Assembly (NCBI GenBank): GCA_031769625.1
Contig: JAUIMM010000003.1
Location: 1,257,001 to 1,321,000 of the forward strand
Source: Taudactylus pleione
Lineage: Eukaryota; Chordata; Amphibia; Anura; Myobatrachidae
Direction: 5' to 3'
Length of the DNA stretch: 64,000 nt
The notes beneath the pieces were generated by a model. That model was not told where the DNA came from. It did no database searches and saw nothing but the letters and a program-made list of their open reading frames with translations. Positions 1-11,324 of the stretch are shown here, piece after piece (position 1 is the stretch's first letter; every line of letters begins with the position of its first letter). Both the position numbers and the translations under genes were made by a program.

Positions 1-22
1 CCACCGGAAGCCCTCATCCGGC

Positions 23-78
23 CCCTTTTTAAGAACGAGCGGCCGCAAATAGCGTCTGGGTCTGAATCAGGCCCACAG
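23..78. mobile_element. end of a 599-bp-family MITE (truncated)
   Basis: aagaacgagcggccgcaaat and tctgaatcaggcc match the terminal parts of the MITEs at 23859 and 28174. Only one end is in view; it sits just upstream of the Ig exon. Confidence 0.6.
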
Positions 79-127
79 ACCAGTCAGATCTTATGACATG
101 AATGTAAAACATTTTTTTTTTTTTTAG

Positions 128-514
128 GTCTCACTGTCGACCATCAAATTAAAGCCTATACAACGGTTATTAATGTCACCGTCGGGCAGTCTGTTCTCCT
201 GCCGGTGACCTACACCTTAAGCCCACAGTCCTCTATGTACACAATTCAATGGATAACCAAGGACAGGGCAGTTTTGTATCACATGGTGACAAACTGCAGC
301 ACCAACCCTCAAGGATTTCCCACATGGAGCAGAGGAAAAACCACCGTATACCCAATGTATGAAGGGCGAGTGGAATTCTACACCCTGAACGCATCTCTGC
401 TACTTTATGATCCTCAGATTAATGACAGTGGGATTTACACCATTATATTCTCCACTGCGTATAATACAAGTAAGACGGACATCAGTGTGTGGGTCCAGGC
501 ATCGCTGTCCTCTG
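128..514 (+). CDS. V-type Ig domain exon of a CD2/SLAM/HEPACAM-like receptor
   Basis: This exon encodes one extracellular immunoglobulin V-type domain of about 128 residues. It is preceded by a poly-T tract ending in AG (126-127) and followed by G|GTACGT at 515, with phase 1 at both ends, the usual phase for Ig-domain exons. The reading frame is open across the exon. Strand-like motifs are visible: VGQSVLLPVTYT (B strand), IQWITKD (C strand with its core Trp), RVEFYTLNASLLLYD (D/E) and NDSGIYTIIF (F). Both canonical disulphide cysteines are absent (Leu/Pro in B, Ile in F), as in the first domain of HEPACAM/CD2-family proteins, where the E-F motif also looks similar. Five N-glycosylation sequons are present (NVT, NCS, NAS, NDS, NTS), so it is probably a glycosylated surface domain. 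The signal-peptide exon must lie left of the window. The family assignment is by motif only. Confidence 0.8.
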
Positions 515-1489
515 GTACGTACACCCCGCCGTCTGCGGGTAACCACTTTCTGATGTATTATTAACTAATTAGCCGCAGTGACTGCTAGTATTGTACCTTG
601 TTGCAGCAATGTTGCAATGTTCTGCAGGAAAATAAAACCCAATGCTGTAGAAACACTTTAAATGGTGATTTTGAATCATTGGGGTCAAAAAGAATTTTTA
701 AATATCATTGTGGTATAAAACATGAACATTTCCTGTAAATTCTTTCTGGATTTCCTGGGTCTGATTCAGAGGTGGCTGCAGCGCCGTTCTTTGCGCAGTT
801 GAGTGATTATTCGCTACTGCGCATGCGTAAAAGTCCTGTAAACCCCTACGGCGCATGCCTTCCCCAGAGTGTACGCGAAGTCCACCGCTGTGTAAGGAGG
901 CGCAGGCACTAGTACCGGCGAGGCAAGACCATAGGCGTGCCTCGGAGGTGGCCCGAAGTGAGCGCAAAACCAAAGGCCGCCTCATGGGCGTATCAATGAA
1001 CACATGTAAAGTGTAAATGAGGTCCGACCTTGGTAAGATTACTTTTAAAACTGAACTGCCACCTATGATTGACATCTGCACCGTTACTGGGGGTGTCGCC
1101 CGATGCCACCATTCATAGCTCCGCTTCCCCGGTGCGCTTGTCTCAGGGTTCTGGGGTGCCTGGAAATGGACACTGCTGTTTGGTGAGGCATCCCACGAGT
1201 CCTTAGAACTCACCTGGCACCCATCTCCCCTCTTCTGTGATATTGTGATATCATGACATTATATTGGAAGGGGGGTGGGGGGAAGTTCCTGACAGGTTTT
1301 CCCTCTTGTTAGAGCCCCCTTGTCGACAGAATTGCAGAGTTGGCTGGAAGGGTATATACACCTGTTTTTAGATGCATTTTGCACCAAGGGATGGTGCGCC
1401 TTGATGATGACGGGTATCAGGCTATGGCTATGTCCTCTATAGAGGTTGGATAAGCCTCTGTGGTGGCTGGCCACACCCATTAAGCATGG
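515..1489. other. Ig-gene intron, first part
   Basis: No exon-like frame. 780-1000 is richer in CG dinucleotides and looks like an old interspersed repeat; nothing firmer can be said. Confidence 0.4.
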
Positions 1490-1497
1490 ATCTCTAC

Positions 1498-2688
1498 CAG
1501 GGCCGGATTAAGTTCTGCTGGGGTCCCTATTAAAAATAAATAAATAAATAAAATATATCTATATATACACAGTGGGCGAAATGGGAGTATGCGCAATGGG
1601 GATCGTATCGCTCGTAAGCTGTACATTGACAAACAGCGATAGGCTAAACTCAGCGCTGTTTGTTAAATACTGAAAGGAGAAAATAACCACTTAAGCGGGT
1701 GCTAAAGGGGTTATGTCTCATTGTGAAATGAGGCCCATGGGCTCCACATGAAAAAAAACACACAATATACACCCACAGGAAAAAAAACCCACACATAGGC
1801 ACCCACATGAAATATTATTTACCAGTTGTGCAATCTTATCCACATTACACTGCACATAGTGCCCCTGAGTCACATTACACCACATAGTAGTGTCCCTTAT
1901 TCATGTTATGACACATAGTGCCCCTTTTACACAATGCCCACGGTAGTGCCCCTTATACATAATGCCCACAGTAGTGACCCTTATACCCAATGCCCACAGT
2001 AGAAGTGCCCCTAATACACATAATGCCCCCAGTAGTGGTAGTGCCCTTTATGCAATGCCCCCAGTAGTGGTAGTGCCCCTTATGCAGTGCCCCCAGTAGT
2101 GGCAGTGCCCACAGTGGTAGTGCCCCTTATGCAGAGCCCACAGTAGTGGTGCCCTTTATGCAGTGCCCCCAGTAGTGTTACTGCCCTTTATGCAATGCCC
2201 CCAGTAGTGGTAGTGTCCCTTATGCAGTGCCCCCAGTCGTGGCAGTGCCCACAGTGGTAGTGCCCCTTATGCAGAGCCCACAGTAGTGGTGCCCTTTATG
2301 CAGTGCCCCCAGTAGTAGTGCCCCCAGGAGTGGTGCCCCTTATGCAGTGCCCCATTAAAAGTGCCCCCAGTAGTAATGCCCTCCAATAGTAATGCTCCTG
2401 TAGTAGTACCCCCAATAGTAATGCCCCCTGTAGTAGTGCCCCCTGTAGTGAAGCCGTCTGTAACTGGCGCTGGCGCTGCGGGGAGGAAATCTGGCGCCCG
2501 CTGGTAACAAAATCTCAGCAGGCGCCCTGCAAATAGAGCATCCCTGAGGTGGGCCGGAGGAGGCGGAACCGGTTCCGTCTCCTGTTCTGGCCCACTTTAA
2601 CCCATGGTGTGGACTTTGTGTGGGTACACTTTATGTATGGGTGCCCCGGGATGACCGCCCCTGTCATCCCCCCGTTAATCCGGCCCTG
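1498..2688. mobile_element. non-autonomous hAT-like element with internal minisatellite
   Basis: Ends CAGGGCCGGATTAA and its inverted form TTAATCCGGCCCTG. It is flanked by 8-bp near-duplicates atctctac (1490-1497) and acctctac (2689-2696), the hAT target-duplication size. 1.19 kb, no transposase ORF. The middle (about 1840-2450) is an irregular tandem array. Confidence 0.78.
1840..2450. repeat. irregular minisatellite of agtagtgcccc type
   Basis: Degenerate tandem copies of cagtagtggtagtgcccctt and atgcagtgccccc with variable spacing; it lies wholly inside the hAT-like element. Confidence 0.85.
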
Positions 2689-3102
2689 ACCTCTACCACT
2701 GCCTTCTCTTGGTGGGCCCTTCTTACCCCAGTCCGAAATTAAGCATACCGATAGGAACGCCCACTTGCAGAGATAAGTAGAAATCATCATATGGGTGAAC
2801 GTTAGCAGTTCTATGTATTGAAATACGGAATGCGTTACTGCGCTGTCCCCATAGTGCTTTTGGGAAGCATTTGACTTTTACCAAGATGGGCGCTGATTTC
2901 GGTCTTTTGTCAATGAGCAGCGTCATCTTGTTTACGGAATATGAGTTCCAGTGGCATACGGACGTGTTCTACTCAGCTCTGGTTAGACCCGGCCATTATA
3001 CCTCACAGAGAGAGAGATACCTGCCAAAGCATACGGCTTGTATACGCACCAGTACCCGCATAAATCACCACGTGGTGATTTCAGTCTTGGACTGCTTAGT
3101 GT

Positions 3103-3305
3103 AGAGTTTCTCAAATTAGGTCCTCAGGACCCCACACAGGTCACGTTTTGCAGGTGACCCAGCAGGAGCACAGGTGTACTCATTACTCACTGACACATTT
3201 TAAAACATCCACAGGTGGAGCTAATGTCTCACTTGTGGTTCTGTGTGGAGACCTGGAAAACACGCACTGTTTGGGGTCCTGAGAACCGAGTTTGAGAACC
3301 TGTGG
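3103..3305. mobile_element. hAT-like MITE (ttctcaaactcggtcctcagg family), copy 1
   Basis: Imperfect terminal inverted repeats: tttctcaaattaggtcctca at the left, and gaaccgagtttgagaacc at the right. Same family as 6193 and 7701. About 200 bp. Confidence 0.8.
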
Positions 3306-5799
3306 CTTAGTGTATCTGGTGATTCCGCTGGTCTATACAATTCACTCTGCTTATTACCACCGCCAAATAGTACACACTTATCACCACTATGTACACAGTA
3401 CAGGAACAATTGCGATTGACGTACTGTCACAAGTCTCCAGCTACCGCCATCCTACCCATGGTTGTAGAAAGCCTATCCGGGCCCGGGTAATTTCAGGGGC
3501 TGTAGCCTACTAAGGAGGTGTGGTCACACCTCCTTACAAAAAAGATTAAAAAAAACCCCAGTATCTTCAGCATTGGGAAGATCCAACAGGGGCAGATCCC
3601 ATCATGTTCATGCAGAGGAGACTGCTGCTGCAATCCGCGGTAGCAGTAGCAGCCTCTCTGTACTTATTGCGCTGCTACCTCTGACAGGACTAAGAGGGGG
3701 GTGGGGCAGCAGCTCTGGGCCATGTCCATCAGGCCCCTCCAGCAAGCCCAGGCCCAGTTACTCAGTACCTGTTTTCCCCCCCTCTAAGCGCTTCTGGTCA
3801 TGCCCAGTATGGCATCAGAATTCCTTTTCCAGCGCTCGGGGGCTGCCTGGCATGTCCATAAGTGCCGGGCACGCCCCCAAGAGTGGCAAAAAGGGGCGCG
3901 TCATAAAGACACACCCTCTTTTAGTTGACAACACCCCTTTTTCGGACACGCACACCTTCCGGCACGCGCAGAAGTGCTCTTGCTCTAGGTATGGCGCCCT
4001 GCCTGCTGCCGGACCTACAGTGAGCACTAAATGCCCAAACAGAGGTGATTACAGTATGAGGGGATGTATCAAACCTTGGAGAGAGATACAGTGGAGAGAG
4101 ATAAAGGAATGCATTTATCAACGAGTTTTATAATTCACAACGAGCGATAAAACTTGTTGCGTAATGTGACCGCATGGCTTCCAGCCTGCACTCCCAAGCA
4201 CAGGTTGGGGTCTCGATCCCCACTTGACCTTGGGGTATCAGGGATTCCCGCTTACCATCAGTAACCGCCTGTCACTGACCCTGCCCACTGCGCCGTGGGC
4301 ATAATGATGCTGCCACCACCAAAATCTACCATCGGCGTTTGGAACCGCTTTTTAGGTACACTCAGGCTCCTACCACCGGCACCTGGAACCGCTCTTCTGC
4401 GTATGCATCGACTAACTGCGGACAAACCTCCTGTTTGGTGTCGGCTAGTCCTACCTGATCCCTCGCAATGGACCAGGTCTGCAAGGTAGTGGGCAGAGGG
4501 CTTGAGTTTCGGAGACGCCTGACTCAGAACAGTAGAAGAACAGAACAGTGTTTGGAGCAATTCTGTTGGTCACAGGGTACAGATGCAGTCGAAGTGAAGG
4601 CAAAAGGTGTTTATTGCTCAAAGTCTTAAAAAAGACCCTCCCATCGGATTGAAGGGGAATAATCAGCATACAAGAAATCTTATCAATCAGCAGTTCTTCT
4701 CCACAAAGGATTTTCAAAGATGTACACATACAGGGCTCACAGGCCCTCTTTTATATACCATTCATACACACAATATCACAGGGGGATAAATCTGTGTTCC
4801 TCTCAACCAATCATGCTTCCTCACAAAATATATATATATATAAACACATATTACATTTCAAAGGAGTCACCCAATTTCCTCCTTTCTAATCTGCCACCTA
4901 AAAGCAATTGCTTCCTAAACATAAACTGATTTAGCATACAGTATAACTGTCTCCTTCAATGTTGATATAACATTTCACAGGAAATGGTAAATTACATTCA
5001 TCCTTTGGTACATTTATCACACTGACAAAATATCTATGTAGAATAACCAGCACTAGTGTTCGCCTTCGTCTTCTTGCAATATTCAGGAAATCCTGAAAAA
5101 CAAACACTTTTTCCCCAGAAGTGCACACACACAAGAAGCAATCTCAGAGACATATCAAAGGATGATATAGCCATTTGACTCTCTTCACGCCTTCACACAG
5201 AAAGCTTCCATCCTGGTCTCACCTGGAATGCACTTCAAAGAAAGCTTTGTTAAACAAAGGGTTTGACCACTACCATAGGTCAGGATAATTAACATATCAC
5301 TTCCTATGTCAGGAGGGCAATCCCAATTACAATAATATACTCTTGAACCATATTCCTATAAGTGCATAGCATATTAAATATACTCTGCTTCATGCACTAA
5401 TCAGATCAGCTGCAGTGCATTATAGCAATACATGTATACTTTAATACAGTTTATTATAAACCATGTACATTGTGCTTTTACACTGTGTCCTGTGTCCTGG
5501 GACTTTAACTGTGTCAGTGCTGGTAGCAGTGGGAGCTGGCTTTCCCTATCCCCCAGCGTGCAGCCACACTCTACCCACAGTCCCCCAGTGCAGCGGGTCC
5601 AGGCCGCGGCATATAAAACATTAAAAGCACACTTATTATCACTCAGCGCGTAGCGCAGAGTACCCATTTACAATGGGTGTCTGGGGTCTTTTGTCCTTTC
5701 AAAAATGGCGCCACAGCACGGGGGTTAACCCCTTCAGTGCCGTGGCTGCCATTATACACGTGGGGCCGGCCTCCGGCCACACGTATGATAAATGGTGCT
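3306..5799. other. Ig-gene intron with interspersed repeats
   Basis: No coding signal. 3785-4028 is a repeat also found at 38063-38338 (ctggcatgtccataagtgcc, gggcacgcccccaag). 4450-5330 contains no recognisable element. Confidence 0.5.
3785..4028 (+). repeat. interspersed repeat, pair of 38063-38338
   Basis: Shares cagcgct-ggggctgcc, ccgggcacgcccccaag and ggcgccctgcctgc blocks with 38063-38338 in the same order. Confidence 0.7.
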
Positions 5800-6056
5800 C
5801 CAGCCAATCAGCTCCCAACTGTCATCTGTTTGAAAAATGACAGTTGAGACCTGATTGGCAGCACAAGTTAGCACATGTAAAGAGTTTTATCCCTCGTTGT
5901 GAATGATAAAACTCCTTGATAAATGAGGCCCAAAGTACCAACCAATCAGCTCCTACCTGTCATGTTACAGGCTGTGTTTGAAAAATGAGTTAGGAGCTGA
6001 TTGGTTGGTACCTTATCTCTCTGCACTATATCACTCTCGAAGGTTTAATACATCAC
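5800..6056. repeat. two foldback repeats (ccaatcagctcc family)
   Basis: Each half forms a hairpin: ccaatcagctcccaactgtc with its inverted form around 5812-5868, and gtaccaaccaatcagctcc with ggagctgattggttggtac (5935-6013). The family recurs at 25481 and 48338. Confidence 0.75.
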
Positions 6057-6105
6057 CCCCTGAATATTTATTATATAGTTATAACGTGTTCAGAAATCTT
6101 GCAGT

Positions 6106-6479
6106 CTTTCATTTGTGTACGCCAATTGTACAGTTATAGAAATAAAAACGCCTCTTTTTATAATGATCTCTGAAAATGCCGACCTTCTACACCAGTGGTT
6201 CTCAAACTCAGTCCTCAGGACCCCAAACAGTGCATGTTTTCCAGGTCTCACAAAATCACAAGTGAAATGATTATCTCCACCTGTAGATCTTTTAAAATGT
6301 GTCAGTGAGTAATGAGTACACCTGTGCACCTGCTGGGTGACCTGCAAAACATGACCTGTATGGGGTCTGAGGACCGAGTTTGAGAACCACTGGTGTAGAA
6401 GGTCGGCATTTTCAGAGATCATTATAAAAAGAGGCATTTTTATTTCTATAACTGTACAATTGGCGTACACAAATGAAAG
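6106..6479. repeat. large palindrome with a hAT-like MITE at its centre
   Basis: Arms 6106-6192 and 6393-6479 are inverted copies with one mismatch in 87 bp. The loop is a complete hAT-like MITE (6193-6392). The sequences abutting the MITE are inverted, not directly repeated. Confidence 0.92.
6193..6392. mobile_element. hAT-like MITE, copy 2
   Basis: Termini cagtggttctcaaactcag and gagtttgagaaccactg; interior like copy 1 (gtgagtaatgagtacacctg). Confidence 0.85.
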
Positions 6480-6489
6480 AGAGAGTAGT

Positions 6490-6855
6490 TTGCAGGGAAT
6501 CGGTATGTAATACCGAGAGAGGGGATCAAGGCGGTAAGAATCCCGAGGCCTGGATCCCGACAGGGTTAACATACCGACACTTGGTGATCGGTATGCTAAC
6601 CCTCCCTCCCTAGTGCCTGAACCTAACCTCCCCCCTACTGCCTAAACCTAATCTCCTCTTCCCCGCAAACTAAACCTAACCCTCCCCCCTTAGTGCCTAA
6701 CCCTGACCCCTATAGCTAACCCCCACAACCCGCTACTTACCTTCGGCATCCCGGCGGTCGGGAGGCTGGCGCCGGTATTCTGACCGGCGTCAGTATTTTG
6801 ATGCCAGTATTGTAAGCGTCGGCATCCCCTCCGCCGGGATGCCCAACGCATACTG
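6490..6855. mobile_element. MITE family 2 (cggtatcccgacg type) with telomere-like interior
   Basis: Ends rich in cggtat, atcccgac and ggcatcccggcgg; interior cctaacctccccc and ctaaacctaacc repeats (reverse of gttagg). Related copies at 22830 and 42715. Confidence 0.65.
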
Positions 6856-7700
6856 TTTGCAGGAAGTGGTCGCGTTTATTTTGGATGTCATATTAACCCT
6901 GCATCGGGCGCAGCTGGCCTGACAGGCGCCACAAAGCTGTACTCGCTCACCTCTCCTAGTACCTTCCTATCTCTAGGTGCTGTTTGAAACCCCCCCTAGT
7001 CAGTTTTCCCACCGCCTGCGTGGAGTGCAGTAGTGACCTTCCTGGCCTCTCAGGCTCATTGCGCCCAAACTCGTCCGACTTTTGAAGGTACGTATTTCTT
7101 TTTATTTTCTCACAATTTTGTGTTTTTTGCTCATTTTATGAATGAAAATTACAAAGGTTGTGGGTATTTTGCGGAAATATGTAGGTTTGTCCGGGGTGGC
7201 CTCGTAGGCACACTGCGCCTCTTAAAATTGACTATTTATTGTTTTACTTGCTTTAAGGTTAATAAATGTGGTTTTGTGAATCAGATTTCCATATATTCTC
7301 TCTATATACATCCTAATGAAGGTCACTGATCACTTTAGGAGCGTTAGAATTGAGTTAATTAGGCGCTAATGACGATTTGATAACAGGCACCTGTCAGGCG
7401 CACTGCGCCCGAACCTGGGAGTCCCAGAGGTTAAGTAGAAATTATTTTGTGGTTCAGTACTGTGTGATACGGGAGAAGCGTGCTCTGTCTTTTGTATAAC
7501 AAGTGGGGAATGTTTCTTAGCTGAGGTGTAGCGTGTACAGATTGTGACCACAGACCACTGTCTCTGCTTAGGACTTAAGAGCAGGACTTTGGAGCTGACT
7601 GCAGCCTTGTTCTAACCACATATTTGAACGAAAACGGTGATTTCCCCACAGCCAACAAATTAACTGATTTGCACAGAGAGTTCTTAAATATCAAAGATCA
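6856..7700. other. Ig-gene intron, no recognisable feature
   Basis: Open stretches here have no splice sites in phase and no domain pattern; I see nothing annotatable. Confidence 0.4.
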
Positions 7701-8274
7701 CAGGTTCTCAAACTCTGTCCTCAGGACCCCAAACAGTGCATGTTTTCCAGGTCTCCTCACAGAATCACAAGTGAAATAATTAGCTCCACCAGTGGAACTT
7801 TTAAAATATGTCAGTGAGTAATGAATACACTTGTGCACCATACATGCCTACACTCCCGAAAGTCGCGGGAGGCTCCCGTTTTTTTTTCCGGGTAACCCCC
7901 CGCACTCCCGGCAGTGTAGGCACTTCTCCCGCATGCCGCCCACTTCCTAGAGAAGTGGGCAGAATATGGAGAAACTTACCTGAAATCTGCGGTCCGTCGT
8001 TAAAGGGCGGGGCTTATTGCCGCAATTCTATTATAATCACGTAATTTGGCCCTGCCCTTATTAAAATATGCACGATTCGCAGGAGTTTCGCCGCAAGGGG
8101 GTGGAAATGACGCAAATGGTCCGGTCCCACCCACATCACTGCCCGACTGCTGCCTCTCCCCAGGCTTCTCCTGGGGAGGGCAGATCAAAAGGCGGCATGT
8201 ATGCTGTGCACCTGCTGGGTGACCTGGAAAACGGGACCTGCGTGGGGTCCTGAGGACCGAGTTTGAGAACCTCT
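7701..8274. mobile_element. hAT-like MITE, copy 3, split by a nested insertion
   Basis: Left half 7701-7839 and right half 8205-8274 together equal the family consensus. They are separated by the element at 7840-8204 and one copy of an 8-bp duplication. Confidence 0.88.
7840..8204. mobile_element. nested 365-bp hAT-like element with 8-bp target duplication
   Basis: Flanked by tgtgcacc at 7832-7839 and 8205-8212. Termini atacatgcc and ggcatgtat are inverted; the interior has cccgaaagtcgcgggaggct. Confidence 0.87.
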
Positions 8275-8344
8275 GCCATAAATCATTTCAGTATTGAACA
8301 ATCAAACAATGCAGCAATCACATGTAAGTCGTGCAGATAGGTAT

Positions 8345-8535
8345 AGTTGCTGTCTCACAGCACTGGGGTCATTATGGGTTTAATACAATGTGAAGTTTAT
8401 ATGTACTCCCCGTGTTTGTGGGGGTCTCCTCTGGGTGCTCCAGTTTCCGCCCACAATCCTAAAGCATGCAGGTAGGTAAAGTCTTCAAACAAACATAAAC
8501 CCTAGTGTGTCTGTGGGTATGTAGTCACTTTATCG
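8345..8535 (+). mobile_element. SINE-like repeat, copy 1
   Basis: Contains gtactccccgtgtttgtggg and ctgggtgctccagtttccgc, then ctagtgtgtctgtgggta. Same family as 16188 and 35969. The family shows tRNA A/B-box-like strings in better copies. Confidence 0.6.
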
Positions 8536-8539
8536 TCAT

Positions 8540-8760
8540 ATTCTGTATGTCGTCACTGTGATAATATTGACATTGCGAATGTCAACACGCGATGTTAGGG
8601 TTAGGCTGCGGTTAGGATTAGGTTTAGGCTAAATGTGTATGTAAAATCCCATTGTCAACATGCTGACTGATGAATTTCACAATGTCAACATTATGTCATT
8701 GCCGACATTGTGAATGTTACATGTGACATGAACATGTCAACATTATGCTGTACACATTCT
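8540..8760. mobile_element. MITE family 1 (gtcgacatt type) with telomere-like seed
   Basis: attgacattgcgaatgtcaac at one side, cacaatgtcaacattatgtc at the other, and a short gttagggttaggctgcggtt core between them. Confidence 0.7.
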
Positions 8761-9214
8761 AGGGGCTCATTCCAATTAGGTGAGAGTTTGTTTCATTAAA
8801 CTCGCACACTTTGCACTAATGCACGCTCCAGAGAAACGGGCAATCCACTTAGAGATGCCGATTTATTTACATGGTGCCACAAGGTGTCATCAGCACCTTA
8901 CATAGTACTTAAACTGTAACAATAAAATAATGCAAAAGACTTACAGTACAAAACACTGTAGAACATAGGATACAGTGTCGGATTTTACCTAGGGGCTGCG
9001 AGGCTTTAGCCCCCCCAAGTAAAATCAGCCACTTCAGTGAGCCAGTGCAGTCACAGATGTTGCAATCTTGGTGGTCATGACTTGTTGGAGAAACAGCAGG
9101 AACATCGGCATCTCCCAATCACAGCCATAGATGCTAATTGAATATCCCAGTTGATGTTGCTTAGATATAAGAATTGATATGGATTCTGATGTTCACTAGG
9201 TCTCCTATATACAG
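8761..9214. other. Ig-gene intron, old repeats
   Basis: 8765-8830 (ctcattccaattaggtgaga) resembles 31676 onward; otherwise no clear structure. Confidence 0.4.
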
Positions 9215-9412
9215 CAGACCTCCAACATGACCCATTCCAACAGGTACCCAATGCTCTGTTCCTGGTCTTCCCACCTAATTTATGATTGCAGCCACCTGTG
9301 GTGAGACACCTTTGTTATCAAATGACTAGTTCAACTGCAATCACTGATTAGGTGGAAAGTCCAGGAGCAGAGCATTGTGTACCTGATAGAAGGGGTCATG
9401 TTGGAAGGTCTG
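9215..9412. mobile_element. foldback MITE (caacatgaccc family), copy 1
   Basis: Termini cagacctccaacatgaccc and ggggtcatgttggaaggtctg are inverted. A second copy is at 50283-50462. Confidence 0.82.
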
Positions 9413-10130
9413 TACACGGTAGGGTTGACCTGAGTTACAGGCATAGGCGTCAGAACAGGGTGGGCAAGGGGGCTGCTTGCCTCTCCCAAACATTTCAGAG
9501 GCGCTAGTGGAGCAACGGCCGGGGACGGTGCATTATAGCAACAGGCTGCACAGCCCCTGCAATGCACAGAGGAGGTGTAGTGTGTGGTCTTTAAGTTAAA
9601 AGACTGTACATTACACCTTTTCCTCCATGCTGTGCAGGGGCTGTAATGCATAGCCCCTGCCTCCTGCTCCAATATGGTGCCACCTACTTCTCCCTGGTGC
9701 TCCCGCTCTCCCCTTCTTCCATGGTGCTGGCCTCCACCTCCCGCGTGCCACCGACCCGCCTCCACCCACCAACAGATAAGTTGAAGGTAAGGGTGTTGTT
9801 AGCTAAAAATAAATAATATCTTGCCTCCCCCCAACATAAAATAATTCTGACACCCCTGGTTGCAGGTGCCCAGATTGGGCCAGATACAGATGTCTAGAGC
9901 TTTAGCCAAAGGGACATTTTCCTTTCTGACCACATAGGGACCTGTTAGAACTGTCAGAAAATAACTAACCTGCTCTAATTACATTTATGATCATACCGCT
10001 AATTATAGTTTTGGGCCACGTGTGCTATAATATTACAGTTATTGCCGTACATTACAATTTATGGTCAGCATAACATTTGGGAGAAGATGAATACTTATAA
10101 TATTAGGACTCTACTGATCTTGTTTTTCAG
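9413..10130. other. end of the Ig-gene intron
   Basis: 9440-9870 is a low-quality interspersed repeat starting ggcgtcagaacagggtggg. 9870-10130 is unique-looking and leads to the acceptor of the terminal exon. Confidence 0.4.
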
Positions 10131-10240
10131 GTGAAGATGGAGCCAGGAGATGGACAACCTGGATATTTGCTCTACGTACAGTTCTCTGCTTCCTCCCGAT
10201 CGCTGGACTTTGGGCCATCTTTCATATCTGGGGGTGCTAG
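10131..10240 (+). CDS. terminal exon: transmembrane segment of the Ig receptor
   Basis: The acceptor (ttgtttttcag, ending 10130) opens an exon in phase 1, which matches the phase-1 donor at 514; the joined codon is GGT (Gly). The exon encodes a short stalk (EDGARR), a hydrophobic helix of about 24 residues that includes FALRTVLCFLPIAGLWAIF, and a TAG stop at 10238-10240 after HIWGC, leaving essentially no cytoplasmic tail. The arginine inside the helix is typical of receptors that pair with an acidic ITAM-bearing adaptor, with NKp30 as a precedent for a single V domain plus Arg helix. A C2-domain exon could still be missing because such exons are also phase 1-1, but I see none between 515 and 10130. 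AATAAA at 10956-10961 is a possible polyadenylation signal. Confidence 0.72.
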
Positions 10241-10547
10241 AGGTCCCAAGCATTTGTTTCTTTGTACACCAATGTATATATGAGTTTGAAGGCTATAAAT
10301 TGTTATGGATAACTAGACAAGGCTGCTGCAGCTGATTTATACAGAAGTTTTTGCTACTTAAGATCATGTTTATGCTGCCTCCATCGTATCGTCCACACAA
10401 CAGCGCCAGAACAAACCCCAGATGCAAGACACGACCTATGGCAAGAACTGATTGGGCGCAGATTACTGAGGAGCTGACATATTAATAGATACTTTAATAG
10501 AGTGGTATTAGCAGGTGAATGAGAAAATCAATATAAAGGTGAATCTA
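10241..10547. other. probable 3' UTR of the Ig receptor
   Basis: Sequence after the TAG; no repeat recognised. The transcript end is not fixed. Confidence 0.4.
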
Positions 10548-10782
10548 ATGGTGCATACACACGGTCAGATTTTCTGTCAGATCTGTTCAATCGTTCATAT
10601 CTGAAAGAAAATCTGACGTGTTACTGCAACGATGAACGATGCGCGTTCCCGATTGTCAGATAACGATATCTGACATCTGATGTGTTTGCAGTCATATTTA
10701 GACGATTCCATTCATTTTAATACTGTCTGAAATCATTCAAATCGTTGGTAAAATCGTTCATCTGACCGTGTGTATGCACCAT
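10548..10782. mobile_element. MITE with atggtgcatacacacggtcaga ends
   Basis: Left atggtgcatacacacggtc and right gaccgtgtgtatgcaccat are near-perfect inverted repeats; 235 bp; no ORF. Confidence 0.88.
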
Positions 10783-11324
10783 GACTCATTATCAGACCCA
10801 AAATCATCCTCTTATTGATCCTCACTGACATCATTTATTATCTACTATATATGAGCAGGGGCAAACACTGGATTTCATAGAGGGATTTCAACAGTTTTGA
10901 CTTCCTAGCAATGCAAAGGAGATGGGGCAAGTGGAACCCCCCCAAAGGTGTGCAGAATAAAGCACCTGCCTCTTCTTGTATCTGGTATATGATTAGAAGA
11001 GTCTGGCTTGTGTTAAATAGCCTAGTAGATAACACATCTGTAGATAAGAATGCATTTTAATGTGCAGTATAACTTTTAGATGTTCACTATTGTCATCTAC
11101 AGAATCACGTAAATACATATTTGTTATAAAAATCTCCCCTTTACAGCTAGGAGTCAGAGTAGTTATTGAAACAGATGGTAGAGTTGGAAGTTTCGAGGGT
11201 GCGGCCGATGTTGCACCTGAAGACGCTCTGAGACTGAAGATGCTGCCAGTGGGCGTCTCAGTTTAGCATAAGACACAGGAGCGACTGCAGCAAAAGACTC
11301 GGCCCTGTCTGCGTCCAACTCAGG
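10783..11324. other. intergenic
   Basis: AATAAA at 10956-10961 may serve the Ig gene. Nothing else recognised. Confidence 0.35.

Noticed and set aside
3573..4133. 186-codon plus-strand ORF
   Set aside because: Overlaps an interspersed repeat that also occurs at 38063; no domain or splice context.
4185..4260. Possible tRNA T-arm (ggggtctcgatcccc)
   Set aside because: No acceptor stem, D arm or anticodon arm could be placed around it.
6090..6572. 160-codon minus-strand ORF
   Set aside because: It spans the hAT MITE palindrome; the reading frame is incidental.
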